Source: Bacillota bacterium (GTDB taxonomy: Bacteria; Bacillota; Clostridia; Lachnospirales; Bianqueaceae). Taken from it: 64,000 nt of DNA. The notes under the pieces are model-generated. The model was not told the origin of the DNA, ran no database searches, and saw only the letters and a program-made list of their open reading frames with translations. Where the stretch lies: contig JAFRZE010000072.1 in the NCBI GenBank assembly GCA_017442735.1, forward strand, positions 1 through 64,000, in the 5' to 3' direction. Made by a program: the position numbers and the translations under genes. The stretch's first letter is position 1. Every line of letters starts with the position of its first letter. Below, one piece after another: positions 9,296-18,175 of this stretch.

Positions 9296-11236
9296 TTATT
9301 CTTCTTTGGTTTCGGCTTTTGATTCGGGCTGGGTCTTTGCCTTACGTTTCGGTCTCAGCGTGAAATAGACAGCGCTAAGCGGCGGTACCGTGATATCGAT
9401 GGAATAATCGTACCGGTGCATCGGAATCTCCTCTGCCGGGATCCATCCCTCATTCTTCACGCCGGAACCTCCGTACTTTTCGTCATCGCTGTTCAGCGCT
9501 TCGACATAATAGGCATCTTTCTCCACACCGATCCGGTAGTGTTCCCTCAGCACCGGTGCGAAGTTCACTACACAGACCACTTCTTTTCCGTCACGGTCGA
9601 TCCGGCGGAAAGAAACGATGTTCTGTGTGTTGTCATCATAGCAGATCCACTTGAAGCCGTCCCAGGAATCGTCCTGCTCGTACATGGACGAATGCTTCAG
9701 ATAGAAATGATTCAGATCCTTCACATATTCATGCAGTTTCTGATGCATGTTGTAGCTAAGCAGGAACCAGTCGAGCTGTTTGTGATAATCCCACTCGATG
9801 AACTGCCCGAACTCGCCTCCCATGAACAGCATCTTTTTCCCGGGATGTCCCATCATATAGCCGTAGAAAGCCCTGAGGCCCGCGAACTTCATCCCGTAAT
9901 CGCCCGGCTGCTTGTCCAGCAGGGATTTCTTGCCGTGCACGACTTCATCGTGTGACATGGGAAGGATATAGTTCTCGGAGAAGGCGTACGTCAGAGAGAA
10001 AGTGATATTGTTGTGATGGTCACGGCGGAAGAACGGATCCATCTGCACGTAGCGCAGCATATCGTTCATCCAGCCCATGTTCCACTTGAAGTTGAATCCC
10101 AGACCTCCGTCTTCCACCGGCTTGGTCACCAGCGGCCAGGCTGTGGATTCCTCGGCGATCATCAGCGCGCCGGGATGCTCCTTGAAGACCGCTTTGTTCA
10201 GTGTCTGAAGGAATTCAACGGCTTCCAGGTTCTCTCTGCCGCCATACTTATTCGCTACCCACTCGCCGTCCTTACGGCAGTAATCCAGATACAGCATAGC
10301 CGCGACAGCGTCGACGCGAAGTCCGTCCACATGATACATATCCAGCCAGTACATCGCGCTCGAGATCAGGAAACTGACTACTTCCTTCTTTCCGTAGTCG
10401 AATACCTTGGTGCCCCATTCGTAGTGCTCGCCCTTCCGGGGATCCGCGTACTCATAGAGCGGTTCACCGTCGAACATGGCCAGACCCGGCTCATCCTTCG
10501 GGAAGTGCGCGGGTACCCAGTCCATGATGACGCCGATCCCGTGCTGATGGCAGATATCCACGAATTTCATGAGATCCTTCGGCGTTCCGAAACGGGAAGT
10601 AGGCGCAAAATATCCCAGCACCTGGTATCCCCAGGAGCCGTCGAAAGGATATTCCGATAAAGGCATGACCTCGATATGGGTATAGCCCATTTCCTTGACA
10701 TATTTGACCACTTCCTGCGCGATGGAAACATAGTCGTAGAATTCACCGCCGTCACGCATTTTCCAGGAACCAAGATGCATCTCATAGATATTCATCGGCG
10801 CACGGTACGGAACCGTTTTCGCACGCTTGGCAAGCCATTTTTCGTCATGCCATTCGTAGCCGTTGATATCGTAGATCTTGGACCCGGTCGCCGGCCTTGT
10901 TTCCATATGAAAACCGAAGGGATCGCTCTTTAAAACGACCCGTCCGTCCGAGCCAACCACGCGGTATTTATAGGTGTCATAGGTCTTCAGACCGTAAGCG
11001 AAACCTTCCCAGATGCTCTGATCCGGCATCCGGACCATCTGGATCGCGTTCCACTCCTGCCATCCGTTGAAATCGCCGATGACTTTCACATCCCACGCAT
11101 GTGGGGCCCATACCCTGAAGACAGTACATGGATTCCCTTCCGCGTCTACCGCCGGGTGCTGCCCGAAGTAGGAATAAGCTCGGTAATTTGTACCTTCATG
11201 AAATACATACGAGTCAAAATTATCCTGTGTGTTCAT
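9296..11236 (-). CDS. glgB: 1,4-alpha-glucan branching enzyme
   Basis: 646 residues, GH13_9 with an N-terminal CBM48-like domain (about 20-125), introducing alpha-1,6 branches. The nucleophile is Asp309 in GLRVDAVAAM and the acid/base is Glu362 in MIAEESTAWP, with the family's usual spacing of 53. The downstream MSHDEVVHGK motif is also present. A short charged tail (RPKRKAKTQPESK) follows the C-terminal beta domain. It is the first gene of the glycogen operon, with AGAGGAA before the ATG and a strong promoter at 11291-11319. Confidence 0.97.
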   Translation of the reverse strand: MNTQDNFDSYVFHEGTNYRAYSYFGQHPAVDAEGNPCTVFRVWAPHAWDVKVIGDFNGWQEWNAIQMVRMPDQSIWEGFAYGLKTYDTYKYRVVGSDGRVVLKSDPFGFHMETRPATGSKIYDINGYEWHDEKWLAKRAKTVPYRAPMNIYEMHLGSWKMRDGGEFYDYVSIAQEVVKYVKEMGYTHIEVMPLSEYPFDGSWGYQVLGYFAPTSRFGTPKDLMKFVDICHQHGIGVIMDWVPAHFPKDEPGLAMFDGEPLYEYADPRKGEHYEWGTKVFDYGKKEVVSFLISSAMYWLDMYHVDGLRVDAVAAMLYLDYCRKDGEWVANKYGGRENLEAVEFLQTLNKAVFKEHPGALMIAEESTAWPLVTKPVEDGGLGFNFKWNMGWMNDMLRYVQMDPFFRRDHHNNITFSLTYAFSENYILPMSHDEVVHGKKSLLDKQPGDYGMKFAGLRAFYGYMMGHPGKKMLFMGGEFGQFIEWDYHKQLDWFLLSYNMHQKLHEYVKDLNHFYLKHSSMYEQDDSWDGFKWICYDDNTQNIVSFRRIDRDGKEVVCVVNFAPVLREHYRIGVEKDAYYVEALNSDDEKYGGSGVKNEGWIPAEEIPMHRYDYSIDITVPPLSAVYFTLRPKRKAKTQPESKAETKEE

Positions 11237-11290
11237 GATGTTCCTCTTCTTCGATCATTATTTGTCGAATTTGACCGACTTATTATAGTA

Positions 11291-11319
11291 AATATACCAT
11301 ATACTGTGCATTTGGTCAA
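11291..11319 (-). promoter_or_regulatory. Promoter of the glycogen operon
   Basis: Minus strand: -35 TTGACC (11314-11319), 17-base spacer, -10 TATATT (11291-11296), preceded by TGG as an extended -10. The TGA in the -35 box is the ligA stop codon. The leader to glgB is about 50 bases. Confidence 0.75.
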
Positions 11320-13310
11320 TGTAAAATCGCAATAAGCTCGTCTTCCGTAATGATCGGAATCCCCAGTTCCTTCGCCTTTTTATTCTTGGAAGAGGTACTG
11401 GTGATATCATTATTCACCAGATAGGTGGTGTTCTTGCTCACCGAACCTGCCACCTTGGCGCCTTTCGCGATCAGAAGATCCTTCAGCGTATCCCTGTTCT
11501 CGAAATGCTCCAGAGATCCGGTGATGACAAACGTCATCCCTTTCAGTGATTTTCCGCTGCCTTCTTCTTCCGTTTCATCAGCCGGACGCGCGAATTCTAG
11601 ATACTGCACCAAATCGTCGATCATCTCCGCGTTTTCCTGTTGTCGGAAGAACCGGAAGATATCACCGGCCATAACAGGACCGATGCCGTCGATGGAGGAA
11701 AGGAATTCCTCATCCGCCTCCCTCAGCTTCTGAAGATCCTGGTCCACCGCGTCCGCCAACAGTCTCGCGGCGGCTGTCCCGATCCCCGGGATACCGACAG
11801 CAGCCAGAAGCCGGAAAAGTTCCGTATGCCTGGAACGTTCGACCGCATCCAGCAGTTTATCACAGGATTTGACGCCAAATCCTTCCATCTGTTCGATCAC
11901 GTCCCTGTGATCCTTCAGACGATACAGATCCCCGAAACAGTTCAGAATATCCTGTTCGGACAGACGCTCGATGATCGCTTCCGAAATACCCTCGATATTC
12001 ATTCCGTTTCTGGAAACAAAGTGTTCCAGCGCCTTCAGGGATTTCGCCGGACAGGAAGGATTCGCGCAGACCAGCACCTGCACGTCTTCCCTTGTCAGGA
12101 TCTCTGTCTTTCCTCCGCAGCGAGGGCAGAACTCAGGGATCTCGAGCGTGTCAGATTTCGTCAGGTTTTCCGCGATCTGCGGAATGATCATATTCGCTTT
12201 ATAAACCGTGATCGTATCCCCGATGCCCAGCTTCAGTTCACGGATTATGCTGACATTATGGATACTGGCCCGTTTGACGGTCGTTCCTTCCAGTTCCACC
12301 GGCTCAAAGATGGCCACTGGATTGATAAGACCGGTCCTGGACGGACTCCACTCGACTTCCAGCAGTTTGGTAGGCGCCTGTTCATCCTGCCATTTGAAAG
12401 CCATGGAATCTCTCGGGAATTTCGCTGTCGAACCGAGAGCCGCGGATCTTTCTATGCTGTCGATCGTCAGTACCAGTCCATCCACAGGATAGGCATATTC
12501 ACGAACGATATCCGTAAAGGCCTTCTCCGCCTGCGGCAGTGTTTCTTTCGTCACCATCTGATACGGCACTGGATCGAACCCGAGAGATTTCAGCCACAAA
12601 AGTTCCTGCTCTTTCGAATCCCCGAACTGATCCATGGAAACATCCGCTTCGATAAACGTATAGACCATTACATGCACATGACGCTCTTTCGCGATGCGGC
12701 TGTCCAGCTGCCGGACCGATCCGCTGCACAGATTTCTGGGATTCTTGTACTGTTCATTCGGCGGAAGCTGTTCATTGATCTTTCTGAAGTTCTCATAGGA
12801 GATGAGAGCCTCACCCCGGACGACAAGATGTCCCTCAAACGGGATCCGGATAGGCACCCCTTCGAACACACGGGCATTGGAGGTGATGACTTCACCGACT
12901 TCACCGTTCCCGCGGGTAGCGGCCTGTGCCAGCTCCCCGCCTTCATACGTCAGGACCACTGTCAGGCCGTCCAGCTTCCAGGAGAGCATGCCGATCTCAT
13001 CCTCGAGAAATGATTGGAGCTGACCAAGATCTTTCGTCTTGTCCAGAGACTTCATGGGAACACTGTGCCGGACTTTCGGCAGCTCGCTGACGATCTCATA
13101 GCCCACTTTCTGGGTGGGCGAACCGGCCAGGATAATGCCTGTTTCTTTCTCCAGGGCTACCAGCTCATCGTACAGCCGGTCGTATTCCAGGTTGGACATG
13201 ATCTCTTTTTCTTCGGAATAATAGGCACGCGCTGCCTCATTCAGTATATCGACCAGTTCTTTCATCCGATTCTTCAGATTCTGCACTGTCGTATTATCCT
13301 TTGGATCCAT
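11316..13310 (-). CDS. ligA: NAD-dependent DNA ligase (divergent member)
   Basis: 664 residues, sealing DNA nicks with NAD. Order: N-terminal Ia region, adenylation domain with Lys112 in WKLDGLT, OB fold, four-cysteine zinc finger (CPRCGG ... CANPSCPAK, about 395-420), helix-hairpin-helix repeats, C-terminal BRCT (about 590-664). Two signatures deviate from the usual forms: KLDGLT instead of KLDGLA and ATRGNG instead of ATRGDG. The nucleotide-binding Lys and the RGE motif remain. It starts 15 bases after pcrA, so the two repair genes form an operon. AGGAGAG supports the ATG at 13310. Confidence 0.94.
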   Translation of the reverse strand: MDPKDNTTVQNLKNRMKELVDILNEAARAYYSEEKEIMSNLEYDRLYDELVALEKETGIILAGSPTQKVGYEIVSELPKVRHSVPMKSLDKTKDLGQLQSFLEDEIGMLSWKLDGLTVVLTYEGGELAQAATRGNGEVGEVITSNARVFEGVPIRIPFEGHLVVRGEALISYENFRKINEQLPPNEQYKNPRNLCSGSVRQLDSRIAKERHVHVMVYTFIEADVSMDQFGDSKEQELLWLKSLGFDPVPYQMVTKETLPQAEKAFTDIVREYAYPVDGLVLTIDSIERSAALGSTAKFPRDSMAFKWQDEQAPTKLLEVEWSPSRTGLINPVAIFEPVELEGTTVKRASIHNVSIIRELKLGIGDTITVYKANMIIPQIAENLTKSDTLEIPEFCPRCGGKTEILTREDVQVLVCANPSCPAKSLKALEHFVSRNGMNIEGISEAIIERLSEQDILNCFGDLYRLKDHRDVIEQMEGFGVKSCDKLLDAVERSRHTELFRLLAAVGIPGIGTAAARLLADAVDQDLQKLREADEEFLSSIDGIGPVMAGDIFRFFRQQENAEMIDDLVQYLEFARPADETEEEGSGKSLKGMTFVITGSLEHFENRDTLKDLLIAKGAKVAGSVSKNTTYLVNNDITSTSSKNKKAKELGIPIITEDELIAILH

Positions 13311-13325
13311 GCTCTCTCCTATCCT

Positions 13326-15674
13326 TTACATCTTCTTCAACCCGGCGAGCTTGGCAAACAGCAGCTTCTCGCCTACTTTGGAAAAGTTTACTCTGACCTG
13401 ATAATCCGCGTTCACCGACTTGACCTCCGTGACCGTTCCCAGGCCGAATTTCTTATGCATGACCGTATCTCCCACCTGAAGAGTCTCCATCCCGACAGGC
13501 GCCTGAAGGGGACGTTCAGAAGCCGTGCCTGTAGAAGATCTTCCCGCAGACGAACCGGTACTTCCGGAGAACGGCCGAGCTCCTGCCACGCCGGTTCCCA
13601 TGTTTCTTGGCCGGGACAGATAAGGGTTTTCTCTTTCCCGGATCTCCTCCGCCCAAAGGCTTCGCCCTGTCCTTCCGTAAGCCCTGCTGGCCGGACGGGA
13701 CAGGAAATCCGGCAGATCATCCATGACCGGATCTTCCGATGATTCTCGTGTGATCGCGCTGTTCGGCAGTTCTCTCAGGAAGATCGAAGGTTTGGAAAGC
13801 TGCTCCATTCCATGCACATGGCGGGACTTCGCGTAGCTCAGATAGAGCTTCTTCTGCGCTCTCGTGATCCCCACATAGCACAATCGTCTTTCTTCTTCCA
13901 GATCTTCCGGACTGGTGGATGTCATGCTCATATAGCCGGGGAAGATTCCATCCTCCATTCCGGTCATAAATACGACCGGGAACTCCAGTCCCTTGGCGGA
14001 ATGCAGTGTCATCAGAGATACGACGTCCGCGCCTTCCTCAAACTCATCGATCGCCGCCACCAGCGCCAGTTCATCCAGAAAACCGGTCAGGGACGGCTCT
14101 TCGTTCTGTGATTCATATTGGTCCGCACGGGCGATCAGTTCATCGATATTCTGCTGACGGTCTTCCAGCTTGGTCGGATCGTCTGCCTGCAGATATGCGA
14201 TATACTCTGTTTCTTTCAGGATCAGACGGATCAGTGCGCCGATCTTTATCCCACTCTCGTTGGCGCCGCGGAATATTCCCAGAAGCTCTGAGAAAGCCGC
14301 CAGTTTCCCCGCGCTTCGTCTAAGGTCCGGGATCTCCGGCGACATATCGCAGACTTCACTGATGCCCCAGCCGCCTTCTACCGCGAAACTGCGAACTTTC
14401 TCACTGGTCACGGCCCCGATCCCTCTCGCCGGAACATTGATGATCCTCTCCGCCGCGACATAATCATGGTCATTGGCCGTCAGCCTGAGATAGCAAAGAA
14501 GATCTTTGATCTCTTTCCGCTGATAGAAAGGCGTACCGCCATACAGACGATAGGGAATGGCCGCAAGCACCAACTGCTCCTCCAGTGCACGGGACTGTGC
14601 GTTTGTGCGGTATAAGAGCGCGGTATCCGAATATCGATACCCTCCGTCCTGCACCAGATCCCGGATCGTTGAAGCCACAAAATGAGCTTCATCGTTCTCT
14701 GTCATGGTTTCCCGGACCTGGATCTTTTCACCCTGTTCGTTCTGGGTCCAGAGTTTCTTTTCTTTCCGGCTTTCGTTGTTGCGGATCACATGGTTCGCCG
14801 CGTCCAGAATCGTTTTGGTAGACCGATAATTCTGCTCCAGCCTGACCACCAGGGCGTCTTTGAAATCTTTCTCGAAATCCAGAATATTATTGATATTCGC
14901 GCCGCGAAAACGGTAGATCGACTGATCGTCATCGCCGACTACACACAGATTGCGGTATTTGTCCGCCAAGAGACGAATCAGCAGATACTGTGCGGTATTC
15001 GTATCCTGATATTCATCCACCATGATATACCGAAACTTCTCCTGGTAATAGTCCAGTACATCCGCGTTGGTCTGGAAAAGCCTGACCGTATTCGAAATGA
15101 TATCATCAAAGTCCATGGCATGGTTTTCAAAAAGGACTTTCTGATACTGTTCATAAACAAGCGCTGTTTTCTTTTTAAACAGGTCTCCGCTTCTGGCCGT
15201 TTCCGCATAAGCCTTCGGCCCCATCATCTCATCCTTCGCGTTGCTGATGGCCGCCAGGATCGCTTTGGGCGTAAACATCTTGTCCGAGATATTCAGTTCC
15301 TTCAGGATCCGACGGATGACCGCTTTCTGGTCTTCCGGATCATAGATCGTAAAGTTGTGCTCATAACCGATCCTGTCCGCGTACCGCTTCAGGATCCGGA
15401 TACAGGCACTGTGGAAGGTCGATATCCACGCATCAGAAACAGCCTCTCCGATCAGGGAAGAGGCTCTTTCTCTCATTTCTTTCGCTGCCTTATTGGTGAA
15501 TGTAATGGCCAGGATCCGGTATGCCGGCACTTTCATCTCTTCGATCAGATAGCTGATGCGGTGTGTCAGGACTCTGGTCTTTCCGCTGCCCGCGCCGGCC
15601 AGGATCAGGACCGGACCTTCGGTCTGATAGACGGCGCGCTGCTGCATTTCATTTAAGCTTTCATATTTATCCAT
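13326..15674 (-). CDS. pcrA: ATP-dependent DNA helicase, UvrD/PcrA family
   Basis: 782 residues, SF1A 3'-5' helicase. Walker A is AGAGSGKT in the N-terminal domain, motif II is DEYQDT, and VGDDDQSIYRFRGA is motif III. The C-terminal tail has a Ser/Gly-rich linker followed by the PcrA-type GDTVMHKKFGLGTV domain. An upstream in-frame extension exists, but it runs through the permease terminator; I place the start at the ATG at 15674 (MDKYESLN). That ATG lacks a Shine-Dalgarno site and lies 7 bases from an extended -10 box, so a leaderless transcript is likely. Confidence 0.95.
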   Translation of the reverse strand: MDKYESLNEMQQRAVYQTEGPVLILAGAGSGKTRVLTHRISYLIEEMKVPAYRILAITFTNKAAKEMRERASSLIGEAVSDAWISTFHSACIRILKRYADRIGYEHNFTIYDPEDQKAVIRRILKELNISDKMFTPKAILAAISNAKDEMMGPKAYAETARSGDLFKKKTALVYEQYQKVLFENHAMDFDDIISNTVRLFQTNADVLDYYQEKFRYIMVDEYQDTNTAQYLLIRLLADKYRNLCVVGDDDQSIYRFRGANINNILDFEKDFKDALVVRLEQNYRSTKTILDAANHVIRNNESRKEKKLWTQNEQGEKIQVRETMTENDEAHFVASTIRDLVQDGGYRYSDTALLYRTNAQSRALEEQLVLAAIPYRLYGGTPFYQRKEIKDLLCYLRLTANDHDYVAAERIINVPARGIGAVTSEKVRSFAVEGGWGISEVCDMSPEIPDLRRSAGKLAAFSELLGIFRGANESGIKIGALIRLILKETEYIAYLQADDPTKLEDRQQNIDELIARADQYESQNEEPSLTGFLDELALVAAIDEFEEGADVVSLMTLHSAKGLEFPVVFMTGMEDGIFPGYMSMTSTSPEDLEEERRLCYVGITRAQKKLYLSYAKSRHVHGMEQLSKPSIFLRELPNSAITRESSEDPVMDDLPDFLSRPASRAYGRTGRSLWAEEIRERENPYLSRPRNMGTGVAGARPFSGSTGSSAGRSSTGTASERPLQAPVGMETLQVGDTVMHKKFGLGTVTEVKSVNADYQVRVNFSKVGEKLLFAKLAGLKKM

Positions 15675-15681
15675 AAATGAA

Positions 15682-15690
15682 ATTATACCA
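15682..15690 (-). promoter_or_regulatory. Extended -10 promoter immediately before pcrA
   Basis: Minus strand reads TGGTATAAT, a perfect extended -10, ending 7 bases before the pcrA ATG. The -35 region is poor (GTGTTT at 17 bases). Transcription would begin at or next to the start codon. Confidence 0.65.
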
Positions 15691-15700
15691 CAGGAGTCAT

Positions 15701-15738
15701 AAAAAAACACGGCCCCAAACCAAAAAGTTTGAGGCCGC
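15701..15738 (-). terminator. Terminator of the purine permease gene
   Basis: Minus strand: GGCCTCAAAC pairs with GTTTGGGGCC (one G-U pair) around a T-rich loop, followed by seven T. Confidence 0.9.
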
Positions 15739-15758
15739 ATTCGCGTCAGGTTATTTAA

Positions 15759-17120
15759 TTATTTCAGGAAGATATAGTACGCAATGAAGACCACGGTCAG
15801 AATCCACATAACGACATTGACCTTCTTGGCTTTGCCGCAGACAGCATTAATGATCGCGTAGCTGATGATACCGAAAGAAATACCGGTGGAAATGCTGTAG
15901 CAGAAAGGCATGGAGATGCAGGCGATGAAAGCCGGCAGAGCTTCGGTGACATCTTCGTAATCGATCTTCAGAAGAGATTCCAGCATCAGGAAACCGACAA
16001 AGATCAGCGCGGGAGCGGTAGCAAAGCTCGGGATCGCGAGGAAGATCGGGCTGAAGAACAGAGCCAGCACGAAGAACGCTGCTACAAAGACAGAGGTAAG
16101 ACCCGTGCGTCCGCCCTGAGCGACACCAGCGGAAGACTCGACGAAGGTCGTGGTGGTGGAAGTACCGGCCACAGCACCGACGGAAGTCGCGATAGCGTCA
16201 GCCAGCAGAGCTTCTTTGGTCTTGGGCAGTTTGCCGTTCTCATCCAGCATGTTGGATTTGGTAGCAACACCGATCAGGGTTCCCATGGTATCGAAGATAT
16301 CCACAAACATGAAGGAGAACATGATGACGAACAGGTTCAGCAGGAAGTCACCAGTGGTAGCAAAGGTGGAGGTGATGGTCTTGAAATCGAAGCAGCCGCC
16401 GCCGATGGTGCTGATCCAGGCGGGAAGAGAAATGATACCGCTGGGGATCAGAGAGTAAACACCGGCTTCGACATCGACTTTGTACCAGCCGATCAGCTGA
16501 GCCAGCATGCCAAGGATCCAGGTAGCGAAGATACCGATCAGAATCGCACCTTTGACTTTTTTGTGATGAAGGATGCCGATGATCAGAAGGCCAACCAGTG
16601 CCAGGCAGGGACCTGCGGAAGTGATGCTGCCAAGGTCCACAGCGGTAGAACTGCTGGGGATAACGACAGCAGCGTTTTCCAGACCGATCAGCGCGATGAA
16701 CAGACCGATACCGGCAGCAATACCGTATTTCAGGTTCTGCGGGATCGCATCCATCATAGCTTCACGGACAGGGGTAACGGAAAGGATGATAAAGATAATA
16801 CCTTCCACAAATACAGCAAGCAGAGCCAGCTGCCAGGTGTAACCCATTCCGATAACAACAGAATATGCCATGAAGGCGTTCAGGCCCATACCGGGAGCCA
16901 GCGCGAAAGGCAGGTTCGCCAGGAAAGCCATGGCCAGCGTACCGACGACAGAAGCGATAACGGTAGCGGTGAAGATCTCAGCCTGAGGCATACCGGATGC
17001 GGAAAGGATACTCGGGTTAACGGCCAGGATATAGGCCATTGTCATGAAGGTAGTTAAGCCGGCAAGAAACTCGGTCTTGACATCGGTATTACGTTCCTTC
17101 AGTTTAAAAAAGTCTGACAT
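15759..17120 (-). CDS. NCS2-family guanine/hypoxanthine permease (AzgA/PbuG type)
   Basis: 453 residues, about 12-14 hydrophobic segments. The TTFMTMAYILAVNP opening and the ALAPGMGLNAFMAY loop are signatures of the AzgA/PbuG branch, which imports hypoxanthine and guanine (some members adenine) with protons. The start is the ATG at 17120, with GAAGGGGGAA upstream; the longer in-frame extension runs into the promoter. It is monocistronic, with its own promoter and terminator. Unlike pbuG of Bacillus subtilis, the short leader has no room for a purine riboswitch. The exact base specificity is not readable. Confidence 0.93.
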   Translation of the reverse strand: MSDFFKLKERNTDVKTEFLAGLTTFMTMAYILAVNPSILSASGMPQAEIFTATVIASVVGTLAMAFLANLPFALAPGMGLNAFMAYSVVIGMGYTWQLALLAVFVEGIIFIILSVTPVREAMMDAIPQNLKYGIAAGIGLFIALIGLENAAVVIPSSSTAVDLGSITSAGPCLALVGLLIIGILHHKKVKGAILIGIFATWILGMLAQLIGWYKVDVEAGVYSLIPSGIISLPAWISTIGGGCFDFKTITSTFATTGDFLLNLFVIMFSFMFVDIFDTMGTLIGVATKSNMLDENGKLPKTKEALLADAIATSVGAVAGTSTTTTFVESSAGVAQGGRTGLTSVFVAAFFVLALFFSPIFLAIPSFATAPALIFVGFLMLESLLKIDYEDVTEALPAFIACISMPFCYSISTGISFGIISYAIINAVCGKAKKVNVVMWILTVVFIAYYIFLK

Positions 17121-17163
17121 AGAAGTTCCCCCTTCTAATGAAAGAATAAAAAAATACAGTACC

Positions 17164-17192
17164 ATCTTAACAAAAAGAAAAGGACAAATCAA
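17164..17192 (-). promoter_or_regulatory. Probable promoter of the purine permease gene
   Basis: Minus strand: -35 TTGATT (17187-17192), 17-base spacer, -10 TAAGAT (17164-17169). The -35 box lies inside the 3' arm of the trxB terminator hairpin. Confidence 0.5.
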
Positions 17193-17223
17193 CTTTGGTA
17201 AATCCTAAAAAAGTTGATTGTCC
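17170..17223 (-). terminator. Terminator of the M29-like/trxB transcript
   Basis: Minus strand: GGACAATCAACTTT pairs with AAAGTTGATTTGTCC (one bulged T), then a TTTTCTTTTT tract. Confidence 0.8.
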
Positions 17224-17255
17224 TCTATTCTTTTTCAGTCAATATGAACAACGTA

Positions 17256-18170
17256 TCAACGAAGGTATTTCATCACTCCGCTTACGGCTACCGCTCCGTC
17301 CGAGGCGGCAGTAATGATCTGCCTGAGTGGTTTTACACGAATGTCTCCTGCCGCGAAAATCCCCGGGATACTTGTCTGCATATTCTCATCCGTATAGACG
17401 AATCCGCCCTCATCTGTCCTGGCGATCTCCGAGAGCAGTTCATTCGTCGGCTGGATCCCGACCGCGATAAATACTCCGTCCACAGCCATTTCAGTCTCTT
17501 TTTTCGTCTGGTTCTGGATCAACCGGACGCGGTTTACTTTCATTTCTCCCATGACTTCCAGCAGTTCGGTATGCCACAGTATCTCGAGGTTCTCTGTATG
17601 AAGAGCTGCCTGTGCCGTGATACCGGACGCGCGAAGCTCTCCTCTACGGACCGCCAGATAGACTTTCCGACATACCTTAGACAGGTACAGCGCGTCAGAA
17701 ACAGCCGTATCTCCTCCTCCGACGACCAGACAGACCTTATCCTTATAGAATCCTCCGTCACAGGTCGCGCAGTAACTGACCCCTCGTCCGGTATATTTTG
17801 CCTCACCCGGCACCCCCAGAACACGGTGGTGAGCTCCGCTGCAGACGATCACGCTCCGGGTCCTGTAAGAGCCCATATCTGTCACGACCGTTTTCACCGG
17901 TTTTTCCGGATCTTCGATCCTCAGAGCCTGCTCCATTTTTTCTTCCAGCCCATATTTGGCGCTATGCTCATACAAATCGTTCGCCAGATCCATTCCGTTT
18001 CTCGCAGGGATCCCCGGATAATTGTCGACTTCATTGGTATTCAATATCTGTCCGCCGGGAAAACCCATTTCGATCCTAAGCGCGTTAAGCTGTGCCCTTC
18101 CCGCGTAAACGGCGGCTGCACATCCGGCAGGTCCCCCGCCGATGATGATCGTATCAAAGATCGTTTCCAT
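17256..18170 (-). CDS. trxB: Thioredoxin reductase (NADPH, FAD)
   Basis: 304 residues, standard length. The FAD-binding GGGPAGCAAA lies at residues 11-20. The redox pair is Cys134/Cys137 in CATCDGG, followed by a second Rossmann motif VGGGDTAVSDAL for NAD(P)H. The C-terminal FAAGDIR closes the FAD site. It reduces thioredoxin or a related protein; a ferredoxin-dependent or NrdH-type partner cannot be excluded because no thioredoxin gene is adjacent. It begins 5 bases after the M29-like gene, with AAAGGA before the ATG. Confidence 0.93.
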   Translation of the reverse strand: METIFDTIIIGGGPAGCAAAVYAGRAQLNALRIEMGFPGGQILNTNEVDNYPGIPARNGMDLANDLYEHSAKYGLEEKMEQALRIEDPEKPVKTVVTDMGSYRTRSVIVCSGAHHRVLGVPGEAKYTGRGVSYCATCDGGFYKDKVCLVVGGGDTAVSDALYLSKVCRKVYLAVRRGELRASGITAQAALHTENLEILWHTELLEVMGEMKVNRVRLIQNQTKKETEMAVDGVFIAVGIQPTNELLSEIARTDEGGFVYTDENMQTSIPGIFAAGDIRVKPLRQIITAASDGAVAVSGVMKYLR

Positions 18171-18175
18171 ATATA

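Noticed and set aside
13326-15740. 804-residue start for pcrA
   Set aside because: The extra 22 codons lie in a terminator hairpin and its T tract and have no ribosome site.
17121-17255. Guanine riboswitch before the purine permease
   Set aside because: The leader after the mapped -10 is about 35 bases; no three-way-junction pattern is visible and the long hairpin there is the trxB terminator.
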